This document shows, piece after piece, positions 9,101 to 17,673 of a stretch of 64,000 bases of DNA (the stretch's first letter is position 1; each line of letters starts with the position of its first letter). Below the pieces are notes generated by a model. It had not been told where the DNA came from, ran no database searches, and saw only the letters and a program-made list of their open reading frames with translations. Position numbers and translations under genes: made by a program. The stretch lies in NCBI GenBank assembly GCA_029204225.1, contig CM055110.1:21744988-21808987 (forward strand), read 5' to 3'. This DNA comes from Diphasiastrum complanatum. Lineage: Eukaryota > Streptophyta > Lycopodiopsida > Lycopodiales > Lycopodiaceae.

Positions 9101-11933
9101 GTTTGAGGTTGCAATAACTTCACTTCTAGCAATCCGAATGGTTAAAAAATGGGTCATAACGGTTATGGAGCAGTAAAGAACAAACAAAAAATTATTGCAC
9201 ATAAAAAGTAAAGAAACATCATATGAGAATTATTCTATTTTGCAATAACTTCTTAAGAGAACTCTAATGTACATGTCATCTATCTCTATAGGTGTGCTCT
9301 AATCGAACGCTTCCAAAAATGTAGTAGTTTAGCTAGAAAATTGGGGTTTGTGGAAGGAGTTCGATACAGGCTTTGAACATAAGTCATAGATATGGCATCA
9401 CATAGAACATAAAAGATGAAGTAAATAGCATCCACTAACCGAGAATATTGAAAAAAACATCTTTTATAGTCAATAACCAATCTCTGCAAGGAAGAGAGCC
9501 TCCTAGAAAGGACTATGCAAAAGATAAGCTACTCAATAATTATATGTGCTTCATATTTTTACTCTACTGGGATGTGTCATGGAGGACTCCCAAAAGAAAG
9601 GCTTTGCATAATAGGTACTTGAGGAGGGAGATGGACTGCCTCAAGGAAGAGTAGAGCCTAGCACATTTGGTCCACTTATGGGTGCTCCATGATGGTTGAT
9701 AGGTGGATAGATAAATGATAGAGGTCCATCATTAGCAATCTTGTATCTTCTTGCATGGTTACCGTGTTCCTTAGGGTAGTGGATGCATCTCAAGGTTCAA
9801 ATAAGCTTATCTACGGGCACAGTTGAGGAGATGAGCATAGCTAATGTGGTGCAAGTTGTCATGGACATACATAGAACTGTGAGGGAATGGAGAAGCTACT
9901 TATGATTGATTTCCCTAGCATTGTCTCGACTCCATATGTTGCCCATTGTATCAACCTTCTCAGACATGGGGATATTGGTAGCTTTCATAGGTGACGTGCA
10001 TCACATCCAAGGCTCTTGACCTTTGTCACACAAAAGCGTTGTGCTTTGGACCTCTTTTGTACTTATTGTGGTCTTGATATGAAGAAACCACCACCCACCA
10101 AATTTGCTTACCACTTTATTGAAGAAACCACAAAAGCGTTGTGCTTTGGACCTTTTTTGTACTTATTGTGGTCTTGATATGAAGAAACCACCGCCCACCA
10201 AATTTGCTTACCACTTTATTGTGTTGACGAGCACCTGTGGTGCAAGATGGTACGCTAATGGAGGTCCTGAGGCCCATTTATCATGTCTTGCAGGTGATGC
10301 ACCCTCAAGCCCATATATGCTTTTGGAATGGACAAGGTTATCCATTTGTGTATGTTTTTTTTCCTCAGATGTAATTTTATGGCTACTAGCTAGTATATGG
10401 CAATACATTATTTTGTGTCTAGACTCTAAACCGTTCTTGGCATCTATGTTGTGGGTGATGTTAGCCCTTACCTTATCTTAGTAGTTGTTTGGAAGATTCC
10501 CTTAAGGGCCTCAAGAACATTAGGAATAGGACTAGACCAATCCTAGGACATAGTTATATGATTTGATCCTCTCAAGTTCCTTTTAAGGAGGCTAGGCTGC
10601 AGTTTAAGGGACGTGTGGCTACTCTTCCTAGTTGTTATTGATATTCAGTCAATATTCCTGGTTGGAACTTGGAGATTGCTTGCTGTCATTATGTTTCACC
10701 TAGAAATTTTTCTATGTGAACGTGTCCGTACCTCCCTTAGGCTTTCTCACTAATGCAAAACTAGCTCAATTATGAAGAATAATGCCCCACTCCAAAAGTT
10801 TTTTCAAGAATAATGATAAATCGGCTGGCATATATAAGCTCAAGCAATCCATGTTTAGTTCTTTTAATGTGGTTGAGATGTAACAAAGTCTGGCAAATGA
10901 TACTTTCACTATGCCTCATTCATGACACTGAAGAGTTGAAGGCCACTTATGATCCAAAATTACAAGTACTTTGCTTGTTATTTTAAGAAAAAACTGAAAA
11001 CGTGGCTGGGAGATTCAGACTAAAAGGTGAAGCACGGCATTGATCAATAACCTCACGATCAAATAGTCGTAGTTTCTATTGAGGCGTAAACTTCTTCAAA
11101 CAGCACGACGACTCCAGAGAACAGGACAAAACGAAATACATCACAACTGCATTGCTTTGTTTTCTTTTTTGTATCTGCTTTTCAGTATCAGAAAAGGCTT
11201 TTCAAAGTCTCACCTGTTTCTGTTCGAGAGCTCTATCTGAAAAAAGATCACGAGATTTGAACGGTCCTTGAATGAACTTTGGCTCGTCTATTTCAGATAG
11301 CAAATCGTCTGTACGTATGCTCTCGCGACATGAAGTCGTCCTATCAAAATCGCTGAGTTGTTCCACAGGACTTCTGTATTCATCGGATGTTTCTGAGACA
11401 TAATCTACATCACGAGTTGAAGACAGAAATCTAGATCTCCACTCCTCGTACTTTTCATTGGAGGATGCATTTCTACAAATAATGGCTCCATATGTCCTAT
11501 ACGAATTTCTCCTACGAGAGACAGAATCGAGGCTATCCGTTCTATAACCATCAGTGAGTTCAAATTGAGAGCTGTCACCATTGTCACTATCAAAACGAAT
11601 CACTTTAGAGAGGTGAGATTGGTTTTCCTTCATAATTTTATCACCAAACCGCCAATAGTATCTCTCTACATCTGTTTCGTGAAGGTTCGCGCCATCAGAG
11701 CTCGCTTGAGAAGAAGAGCCGATTGGCTCTGCTCCAGTATCTAGCTCGTCTCCAGTGGCAGAAAAATTTTCGTACACTGGACTATACATGACTCTCCCAT
11801 CACATAGTAAGCCTGCACTGGAGCTGCTAATGCAAACAGGAGAGCCCTGCCCGCTCCCAATCGTCTGGCCGCTCACATCTTTTACCGAAGCCATATCTGC
11901 GAAGCATGCCTCTCTCCTCTGCATTATACTCAC
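137..11933 (-). CDS. conserved plant protein of unknown function (At4g24610/At5g65440-like), 3' end outside window
   Basis: Multi-exon minus-strand gene. Exons read 5' to 3': 11933-11214, 5481-5278, 5071-4833, 4679-4567, 4268-4059, 3798-3710, 3079-2921, 1834-1721, 1407-1238, 625-508, 361-137. Each intron is GT..AG, and from exon 3 onward every phase agrees across the junction. The joined protein carries motifs I remember from the Arabidopsis At4g24610/At5g65440 family: VQLCLHA, MPMGCGL, DNLIFEVYD, SWWQIY, QHFQQRN-like QQFQQRN, SWKWLLSEFAQYYGV, ATPTSDCL, FQNYKSLDE and ALEPAVQIYMLLHD. The biochemical role is not known to me. The C-terminal exon(s) after ...LGNYFQ lie left of the window. The intron between exons 1 and 2 is 5.7 kb and holds transposon debris. 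Family assignment rests on recalled sequence; the attachment of exon 1 is less certain than the rest. Confidence 0.8.
508..625 (-). CDS. exon 10 of the unknown-function gene
   Basis: This exon is 118 nt. Its first base completes the Arg codon split with exon 9, then 39 codons follow (YLMSIMELATPTSDCL...). The acceptor is ccttcag and the donor GAG/GTATTA. ATPTSDCL corresponds to the conserved ATPTADCL block of the family as I recall it. Confidence 0.85.
726..955. repeat. 115-bp tandem duplication in intron 9
   Basis: Two head-to-tail copies of about 115 bp, starting near 726 and 841 with attatttcattaacagtttc, differ at only a few positions. The duplication lies in the intron between exons 9 and 10 and looks recent. 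Confidence 0.9.
1238..1407 (-). CDS. exon 9 of the unknown-function gene
   Basis: This exon is 170 nt, starting in phase 0 (TCG AAA TGG) after ttcggtag and ending two bases into an Arg codon before GTATTTG. It encodes AYDILLEAAIRMQQFQQRN and SWKWLLSEFAQYYGV, strongly conserved family blocks. Confidence 0.87.
1721..1834 (-). CDS. exon 8 of the unknown-function gene
   Basis: This exon is 114 nt (38 codons), phase 0 at both ends, with acceptor tttgcag and donor AAG/GTTAG. It encodes PDKASWWQIYNESG followed by GKVRMVFSY. It joins directly to the ...SISKAK end of exon 7, matching the family order. Confidence 0.85.
2796..2868. repeat. (CT)n microsatellite
   Basis: About 73 bp of uninterrupted CT on the plus strand (GA on the gene strand), inside the intron just downstream of exon 7. 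Confidence 0.98.
2921..3079 (-). CDS. exon 7 of the unknown-function gene, acceptor abuts a (GA)n tract
   Basis: This exon is 159 nt (53 codons), phase 0 at both ends, running from SYVDTFDAISLLHIRL to SISKAK with donor AAG/GTCC. It contains TGDNLIFEVYD, a C2-like conserved block of the family. The only AG in position to start it is the last of about 24 GA units at 3080-3128. The (GA)n also reads as Arg-Glu repeats in the same frame, so it could instead be translated. Confidence 0.8.
3080..3128. repeat. (CT)n microsatellite at splice acceptor
   Basis: About 49 bp of TC/CT on the plus strand, which is (GA)n on the coding strand of the gene. It ends one base before the first codon of exon 7. 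Confidence 0.98.
3518..3623. repeat. 53-bp tandem duplication
   Basis: Two nearly perfect copies starting at 3518 and 3571 (gcatagtggattctcagcag...), located in intron 6. Confidence 0.95.
3710..3798 (-). CDS. exon 6 of the unknown-function gene
   Basis: This exon is 89 nt. Two bases (TA) complete the Val codon split with exon 5, then 29 codons (LIMVYITMLRYVENIQTLK...) lead to donor GAT/GTACAT. The acceptor ttaag and the donor are both weak matches, so the boundaries are tentative, although the phase agrees on both sides. Confidence 0.6.
4059..4268 (-). CDS. exon 5 of the unknown-function gene
   Basis: This exon is 210 nt, with acceptor gcaaacag and donor CCAG/GTATCT. It encodes LEVKMKLTMPMGCGL and a basic stretch ending RRKTVMPPG. 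MPMGCGL matches the MPTGCSF block I recall from the Arabidopsis relative. Confidence 0.8.
4567..4679 (-). CDS. exon 4 of the unknown-function gene
   Basis: This exon is 113 nt, with acceptor gttagcag and donor ACAAG/GTACTT. One base completes Gly from exon 3, followed by LDELLLHPKEDCSC and ending MRTVKVQ. Both junction phases fit. It is too short to stand out as an open frame and was found by phase and family order. Confidence 0.75.
4833..5071 (-). CDS. exon 3 of the unknown-function gene
   Basis: This exon is 239 nt, with acceptor tttgtag and donor TTTGG/GTATGT. It encodes SNAWETLLVYVGCVQLCLHA and then FLSRDCFLLRESFG, corresponding to the conserved YDACVRLCLHAW...ALLRNAFG region of the family. 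Confidence 0.82.
5278..5481 (-). CDS. exon 2 of the unknown-function gene (donor uncertain)
   Basis: The exon starts in phase 0 after gatgcag with VIHKTSIGISQIRND and carries FSGLALPVDLLTHEF. Donor GAC/GTACAA at 5277 keeps phase with exon 3. A better-looking donor, GCAAG/GTAATG at 5251, would break the phase unless a further small exon exists. Confidence 0.55.
5894..6266. mobile_element. hAT-like MITE copy 1
   Basis: 373 bp with terminal inverted repeats CTTAGAAGCCGGTTCCG and CGGAACGGGCAACTAAG. It is flanked by a perfect 8-bp target duplication CTTTAACA at 5886-5893 and 6267-6274. A perfect hairpin GTTCCGACCC-TTTT-GGGTCGGAAC lies just inside the left end. The 8-bp duplication points to hAT-type transposition; no ORF. 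Confidence 0.85.
8020..8665. repeat. diverged 110-bp direct repeats
   Basis: The block gtaggcttgagccttgcttgg ... tcttgtatttca ... ctcaagattgta ... ctatctaggtcacct occurs twice in direct orientation, at about 8033-8135 and 8570-8665. The spacing suggests remains of a duplicated or LTR-flanked segment; no coding sequence between them. Confidence 0.6.
9595..10300 (+). pseudogene. hAT transposase remnant (DUF659-type region)
   Basis: Pieces of a hAT transposase can be read in shifting plus-strand frames, in the expected order: RYLRREMDCLKEE, then MVDRWIDK, then SSCMVTVFLRVVDASQG, then VEEMSIANVVQVVMDI, then VSTPYVAHCINLL..GDIG. These match the family pattern SDGWTD, GTVFLKSVDAS, VGEENVVQVVTDN and TPCAAHC.DL.LEDIG. 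Farther on, PPTKFAYHFIVL and LRPIYHVLQV fit the following region. Stop codons and frameshifts are frequent, and a 100-bp duplication interrupts it. No terminal repeats found. It lies antisense in intron 1 of the unknown-function gene. Confidence 0.75.
10028..10221. repeat. 100-bp tandem duplication inside hAT remnant
   Basis: Two copies starting near 10031 and 10131 (caaaagcgttgtgctttgga...) differ at about two positions, so this duplication is recent relative to the decay of the surrounding hAT sequence. Confidence 0.93.
11214..11933 (-). CDS. probable first coding exon (Ser/Asp-rich N-terminus)
   Basis: An open frame of 240 codons from MSIMQRREACFADMASVKD to ...ALEQKQ, ending at donor CAG/GTGAGA in phase 0, which fits exon 2. 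A second possible start, MASVKD, is at 11894. The protein is rich in Ser, Asp and Arg and has no recognised domain; related plant proteins also have a Ser-rich, poorly conserved N-terminus. A strong donor-like GTGAGT lies just upstream of the first ATG, so a 5' UTR splice is possible and favours the downstream start. Its link to exons 2-11 is an inference from strand, phase and order. Confidence 0.65.
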
Positions 11934-11987
11934 CTCTCCTTAAATCAAAGCAAAACCAGCACACATATCGGCGAACTGTTTTTTTCA

Positions 11988-12140
11988 GCCAAGTAAATGT
12001 GCAGCATATCAATTAATTTTTTTTCGAGGTAGGCAAGTAAATCTGCAGCATATCAATTAATCTTTCTCCCAGGCAGGCAAGCAAATCTGCAGCACATCAA
12101 ATAATCTTATTTCCATGCAAGTAGATCCTCCACACATCAA
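11988..12140. repeat. 44-bp tandem repeat upstream of gene start
   Basis: Four diverging units of about 40-45 bp starting near 11988, 12033, 12077 and 12117, each with gcaagtaaatctgcagca(c/t)atcaa. It lies just 5' of the probable first exon, so within its promoter or 5' UTR. Confidence 0.8.
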
Positions 12141-12149
12141 AGAAAGCTG

Positions 12150-15100
12150 CTACTTCAACCAAAGTGGGAGGGGTTGAGAACAGATGAGAATCCTTAGACA
12201 TCCGGCTTATTTTTGTTGAAATTAAATACAGTAAAATTCTCAAAGCAATGAGATGTATGATTTTTATCTTTACGCATTCGTTACTCTGTTCGTAAAGTTT
12301 CATAGCTGTCTATGAAGGCGCCATCATTGCATTTGAAAGATCATTGTTTAAACTCCATGGTGCTGTACTGCCAATCCATCGGATCTCGTGAATCTGGAAT
12401 CTGAAGCAGAAGCACTGGCTTCCTTCATCATCATAGGACGACGTCAGAACACATTTCCAAATATTATTATTTATGTTCTTGATTTGCATTTGCTGAACGT
12501 TCATCCACGTGAAGGCGCCATCAATGAGAGTATTAAATAGCAATTTTGTTTGCTACACACTCGCTAATCCAGATTTACAGGCTTCAACGTTCATATCTGA
12601 AACAGTAGTATGATGTACCGTCGTCTACGTATAGCTTTATTGGCGCCATGCTCCATTTTGAAAGATGAAAGGCTAAAGCAACGAAAATTTATTCAATCTC
12701 GATCCGACATATCTATCTCATCACTCTGTGAAAAACACGATGATCGATCGTGGTGTCAGAGGTGGGGCCATCCCCATATAAGTATTAAGCAGCTGCTAGC
12801 CTCTGCCATGGGTTGACAATTATTTGAATTTTGAGCCCTAAGCCTTTAGATACCCTGGGCCGTTGGCATTTTTTCTTTTTAAGGTTGTGGGTGGGTGTCC
12901 GCTAATATCCTACATTTTGTCTCTAAGCTTTCCTTGGAGCAAGCGCGGGCACAACATTATGCTCATAATCGCTCGGGCAACCTTCCCGAGGAAAATGTTA
13001 TGCCGATAAAAATCTAAGCAAAAAAACCAAAGCCTTCTTGATGTTTATAAACCTCAAAGCACTGTTAGTAAAAAAACCTTTCTTAGTTATCCTAAAACAA
13101 CGTGTAGTTTTTTAAGCTTCTCGGTTTTTTATGGATTATTACTCATAAAAGGGTATATTTGCCTATATCAAAGATTGTCAATTTTTTATGATGCCAGTTT
13201 CTAAGAAAAGCTGTAAGTTCCATTCCTATACTTCTCCAGCTTTCCCAAACATTGCCTCAAAGCAAGAGGTTTTAACCTATTGAGGACCTTGCCTCGTATA
13301 GCCCCCATCTTGGGAGTTAACCATATACAAAAGATTGAGATTTGAGATCATCTTATAGTATTATGGAAGGCCCCATCAAAGGACATTCTACCGGGTGCCT
13401 AATGGGCCTAATTGCCTTGCCATAATTTTTATGACCATTTTACGAGTGCAAAGGTCACTTAAAAAGCCATTCCCAATACTTAAACTTGTCAAAAAGACAT
13501 TTTCCATGTATAATGTTTCACTAAACATTGCCCGGGCGTAATGCCCTGACGAGGCACTGGCCAACGTGTTTGGGTATAGTATATAATTGGTAAGCCCTTG
13601 TAAACTCCATGTTTTTTCCATTTAGTTCCTTGGAGAGGGAAGAGGAGAGTATGAGGTTATGAGGCTCCCATGTATTGTGGTAATGCTACTTCACAATAAT
13701 GTTACATGGTGTTTATTTGTTTGTATTTTGGTGGCACCTCCACAATAGAATCTTGTTGAAGAAATCATCATTGTCTCTCCTATGATTCCATCGAGCACAA
13801 TGCCCAACATCTTCCATAATGCGATAAGTTGGTCCAAATCTCAATCTCTTGTTTATGTTCTAAGTATCAAGGTCAAGGTTATACGTGCGAGACCTTGAGG
13901 GCAAGGGGCCGAGCCCATGACTCCTTATAAGGCAGAATGTCCTCTACCCAACAATTCCCATTGCATAATGAATATTTTGGCGCTACCTTTACACAACCAA
14001 TATGAAATGCAATTGTCATTTAAAAAATGGAATTAGTCTCTAAAAAATAAAATCATCTTACTTTTTCTCCTCTGCCATGGCGTGATTGATTTTTCCACAT
14101 TCTATATTTCAAGCAGTGTAAAAAATGGCCAAAAAAATCCATGCATGCTCATTACTTAGATATAGACATTAACTTGGTCTTATAATGTCCAAAATTAAAT
14201 AAAAAATTCAATATCACTTTTTCACTTGGGCCCTTGCCTCCCCTTATGTCAGAATCATACATACAAGAAACTTGGGGTTTAAAATTTTTGTTGAACATGA
14301 AATTTCTTACAAAAAAAAACACGTGTCAATTTTTTGAGAGTCAACATCTTCCACATCTTTTTGGGGAGCCGAATTTTGGAGAAAATTGTCAATTTCCATT
14401 CTCGGACCATGCTAGTTTTCTAAGCACAAACTTTGTCATTGTCATGTACATATCATGCTTGTAAAAAGCTTCAAGCCAAACTTATAAAAAAAGACCCACA
14501 ACATTTGGCTATAAAAAATGAAGGGGTAGAAGTTTAAAATGAAAAAATTAAATTCTAAATTCATAACTAAACACAATGTATGGCCCAACCAACAACCATT
14601 ACAACACATACTTGGTTATTACTTGCTTTTTAACCTTTTTTACCCTCATTACGATCCTACATGTATCTAAGATTGTGGGACTAGCCTTCATGTTGTCCTT
14701 TATTTCTTTCTAGTCATTTTGCCTTGTATCTTTGTGGTATGTGGTCTCGACGTTTGTATTTGTCATTTTTGTGTCTATTTCACAATCTTTTTATCTAGAT
14801 TCTTTCACTTCATCATTGTCATCATCATCGTGCTCGGGTATTGTGTAATGTTTTAATAGATAGTCATGTTTTCTTGGAGATTCTTGAAATGGAATGAGGT
14901 TGCATAATGTTTGTGCTTTGTAATCTTCCTTCTTCAATAACTACATGTCGTAATCACATGCATCGAAGAGGTAGGGGCCATAGATAAGCTCCAAAAAGTT
15001 GGTGGCCAAAAAGAGCAAGTTTGCTAAATTTAGTAGAGATTTGAGGACAATCTAAATTCTAGCACAATTCTATGCATTTGTTTTGATTAAATATCATCTA

Positions 15101-15200
15101 ACACTATATGTGAGTCGATTTTGAGGATTAAAAGCACTTTTCAAGTCCTTTTAGGTCATTTGAAGTGTAGAAGCATCTCTCCATATCATCAAGATGAATG
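12150..15200. other. intergenic, no gene recognised
   Basis: AT-rich sequence with only short, unconvincing open frames. Short GGCGCCAT-containing words recur near 12315, 12513 and 12640, two of them followed by similar ttgaaagat sequence. Nothing else could be supported. Confidence 0.5.
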
Positions 15201-15205
15201 TTACC

Positions 15206-16131
15206 AATGAATGGGCCTTGGCATTTTGCGAGTAAATTTTTTGCAAATTTTGCAAGTTTCCTTTTTGCCATGATTCAACAAAAAGATACCACATGGTGTG
15301 CTACCTTTGCTACTCTACTACTTCAATGTTTATTATTAAGAATATGGTTTGGTACATAGTTAAAAATCTCACAAAGTAAAAAAATTTCAAATTAAATTTT
15401 TGTTTTTGCGACCTCCAAAGGTAGCATGCTGGCGTGCACGGCGAGACAGACCAAAAAAAAAATATTTGCAACCTCCAAATCGTGTATGCCGGTGTGCTAG
15501 GTTTGGAGACTGGATTTTTGTTTTTTTTGGGCAGTCTCACCATGCTCATCGACATGCTAGATTTGGAGGCTACAAATTTTTCTGATCATTTCATGTAACA
15601 CGCCATCGTGCTATCTTTAAAGGTTGCAAATGTTTTTTTTTTTGTTGATTTACTTAATACGTCGGCTTACTATGTTTGGAGGTCGAAAAAAATATTTTGA
15701 AATAATGTTTTTGCTCAAAATTTGATGTGTCAAACTTTGCTTTTCTATTTTATAATTTACTCGTCTAGCACATCGGCATGCTAGTCAAATCAGCTCCAAA
15801 AATAAATTTATTTTTTCAAAAAAATTTCATTTTTTTGAAACAAAAAATTTGCAAGCTAGCATGCATGCTAGCTTTTACAACTTCAATAACTTTTAAAAAT
15901 TCAAAATAAAAATAAACCTATATTTATAGAGTAACAAAGTATTTTGTGATGGACCTATTTTGATGGATAGTCAAAGACTTAAGTATGCATCAAACCACAA
16001 TTCTTATTCTTCAAAAATCATGTACTAGCATAAAAAGAGTAGCACACCATGTGCTACCATTTTGTGAGATAATGGGTAGAACAAACTTGCAAAACTCCCT
16101 AAAAATTCACTCGCAGAATGTCAAAACAATG
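15206..16131. mobile_element. TIR/foldback element M1
   Basis: About 920 bp with inverted ends. The left end reads ggccttggcattttgcgag and continues for about 150 bp. The right end, read in reverse, gives gacattctgcgag... and an inverted copy of the same 150 bp (tagcacaccatgtgct, caaaccacaattctta). The interior holds degenerate units with cctccaaa.gtagcatgctggcgtgc. There is no ORF. Element M2 at 23.1-24.2 kb shares ends and interior. Confidence 0.65.
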
Positions 16132-16224
16132 AACTTCTTAAAAAAGTTGGTAGGTGTACTTCTTCAAGTGATGCATGGAATGCATTGAAGAAGGTTTATG
16201 AATTCAAGTCCACTTCTAAGGTAT

Positions 16225-16492
16225 TGTTGCGCACGCATCCCAAAGGAAACCAGGAAACACGACTTAGCTTCCCAGCCTTCAACTCTTGCCATCCAAACCC
16301 ACTTGACATACAAGCAGCCAACTCGCCAACAATGATCAAACTCAACCAACTTGAAGTTCAGAAACCAACATTGAGATCCAACCTGGCGCCATGCCAGATC
16401 GGGGGTTCCGATGTGGGTGACTTCCCTCCAAGCAAGCCGCCCGACATACAGCAAACTTAACTAACTCGAAGCTTCGTCACAAACGAGTAACA
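16225..16492 (-). mobile_element. LTR, family L, minus orientation
   Basis: 268 bp, the inverted copy of the LTR at 17392-17659. On the minus strand it begins TGTTACTCG and ends GCGCAACA. No PBS is seen at its end and the flanking 5-bp sequences differ, so it is a partial or rearranged insertion. A further diverged fragment of the same LTR follows at about 16495-16650. Confidence 0.7.
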
Positions 16493-16674
16493 TCCATTCC
16501 AAGCAAGTGGTCTGACTTACATCAGACTTAACCAACTGAAAGCTTCGTCACGAGCGTTGAAAGCCAACCTGGCGCCACGCCAGACTGGACAGCCATAAAC
16601 AGGTACCTTCCACCCAAGCAAGACATCCAACTTAGCCGACAGGTTAGAGCCCGTAGGTTAGAGGCTGTTCCCCA

Positions 16675-17391
16675 AGAGTTTAATCCATTCACATTCATGC
16701 AAGGAACACTCAGAACCACAAGCCGCGACAGATGTGAAGACAACCAGTTCCTGGACCAAATGGTCCTGACAGCATACCGATGGCGCCTTGGACCGAATGG
16801 TCTCGACGACATACCATTGGCGTCCCGGGATACGACCCTCAACTATGTGCCAGATCAAAAAGTTTGAAACGGCCTTACAATTGGCGCTTTTACCAAACAC
16901 TGAAACCCAAAAGGTAATCAGAGTCAGTTTTTTGGCTCTCTAGACTTCGCTAGAACCGATCAAAGATTTTTAGCCATAGGAACTTGGTGCCGACTGGATT
17001 CTGGTCACAATGGCGCCGGGAGCGGTGCCGGCGCCTGTGGCACCGGGAGCAGCAATGGCCCTGCTGGCGCCGGAAGTAAAGCTTGTAAAGGTAGCTTTCG
17101 AACATCCACCCCACCTTTATAAAATCTAATGTCCTCATCAGATGTCAGTAAAGGTGTCTCCCAACTAAAATTAACTATACATTTAAGTTACTTGGCACAG
17201 TACTCAATTTACTGGCCACTTTTTATTAACCTGGTAGCTGACACACCACAAGTTGGAGGCTCAGCTCTTTCTTATTGAAAAAATTACATAACTTGAAAAT
17301 ATCACTTTGTCTGGGAAAAGCGTAGATTTTATATCGCTTTCTTAAAACCCAAGGACCTTATTAACTGGTGATAGAGGCTTTTCTTGTGAAA
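16675..17391 (+). mobile_element. LTR-element 5' end, left arm of inverted repeat
   Basis: The sequence is the reverse complement of 19700-20760, with a roughly 300-bp insertion in the right arm. Near 16981-17020 it holds ttggtgccg and atggcgccggga, resembling the TGGCGCCG primer-binding site (tRNA-Asp type) of Ty3/gypsy elements, with GTCACA just before. I read it as LTR end, PBS and start of the internal region. No gag or pol remains. Confidence 0.5.
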
Positions 17392-17659
17392 TGTTACTCG
17401 TTTGTAACAAAGCTTCGAGTTAGTTAAGTTTGATGTATGTCGGGCGGCTTGCTTGGAGGGAAGTCACCCACATCGAGACCCCTGATCTAGCATGGTGCTA
17501 GGTTGGATCTCAATGTTGGTTTCTGAACTTCAAGTTGGTCAAGTCTGATCGTTGTTGGCAAGTTGGCTGCTTGTATGTCAAGTGGGCCTGGATGGCAAGA
17601 GTTAAAGGCTGGGAAGCTAAGTCGTGGTTCTCGGCTACCTTTGGGATGCCTGCACTACA
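17392..17659 (+). mobile_element. 5' LTR, family L, plus orientation
   Basis: 268 bp from TGTTACTCGTTTG to GCACTACA, ending three bases before a perfect primer-binding site. The matching copy lies inverted at 16225-16492. The equal length of both copies fixes the boundaries. Confidence 0.8.
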
Positions 17660-17661
17660 TG

Positions 17662-17673
17662 TGGTATCAGAGC
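17662..17673 (+). other. primer-binding site for initiator tRNA-Met
   Basis: TGGTATCAGAGC, the standard plant LTR-retrotransposon PBS, directly after the family L LTR. Confidence 0.9.

Larger units (their letters stand above)
5482..11213 (-). other. long intron 1 with transposon debris
   Basis: 5.7 kb between exons 1 and 2, AT-rich and without coding exons that I can place. It holds a 373-bp MITE (5894-6266), two diverged copies of a roughly 110-bp repeat (near 8020-8135 and 8560-8665, each with aggcttgagccttgcttgg), an acidic-coding scrap near 8810-8930, and an antisense hAT transposase remnant (9595-10300). Confidence 0.6.

Noticed and set aside
11202-11933. Treating the 243-codon frame as a complete single-exon gene
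   Set aside because: It ends immediately after a good donor (CAG/GTGAGA) and fits exon 2 in phase, so the apparent C-terminus VRL is probably intron.
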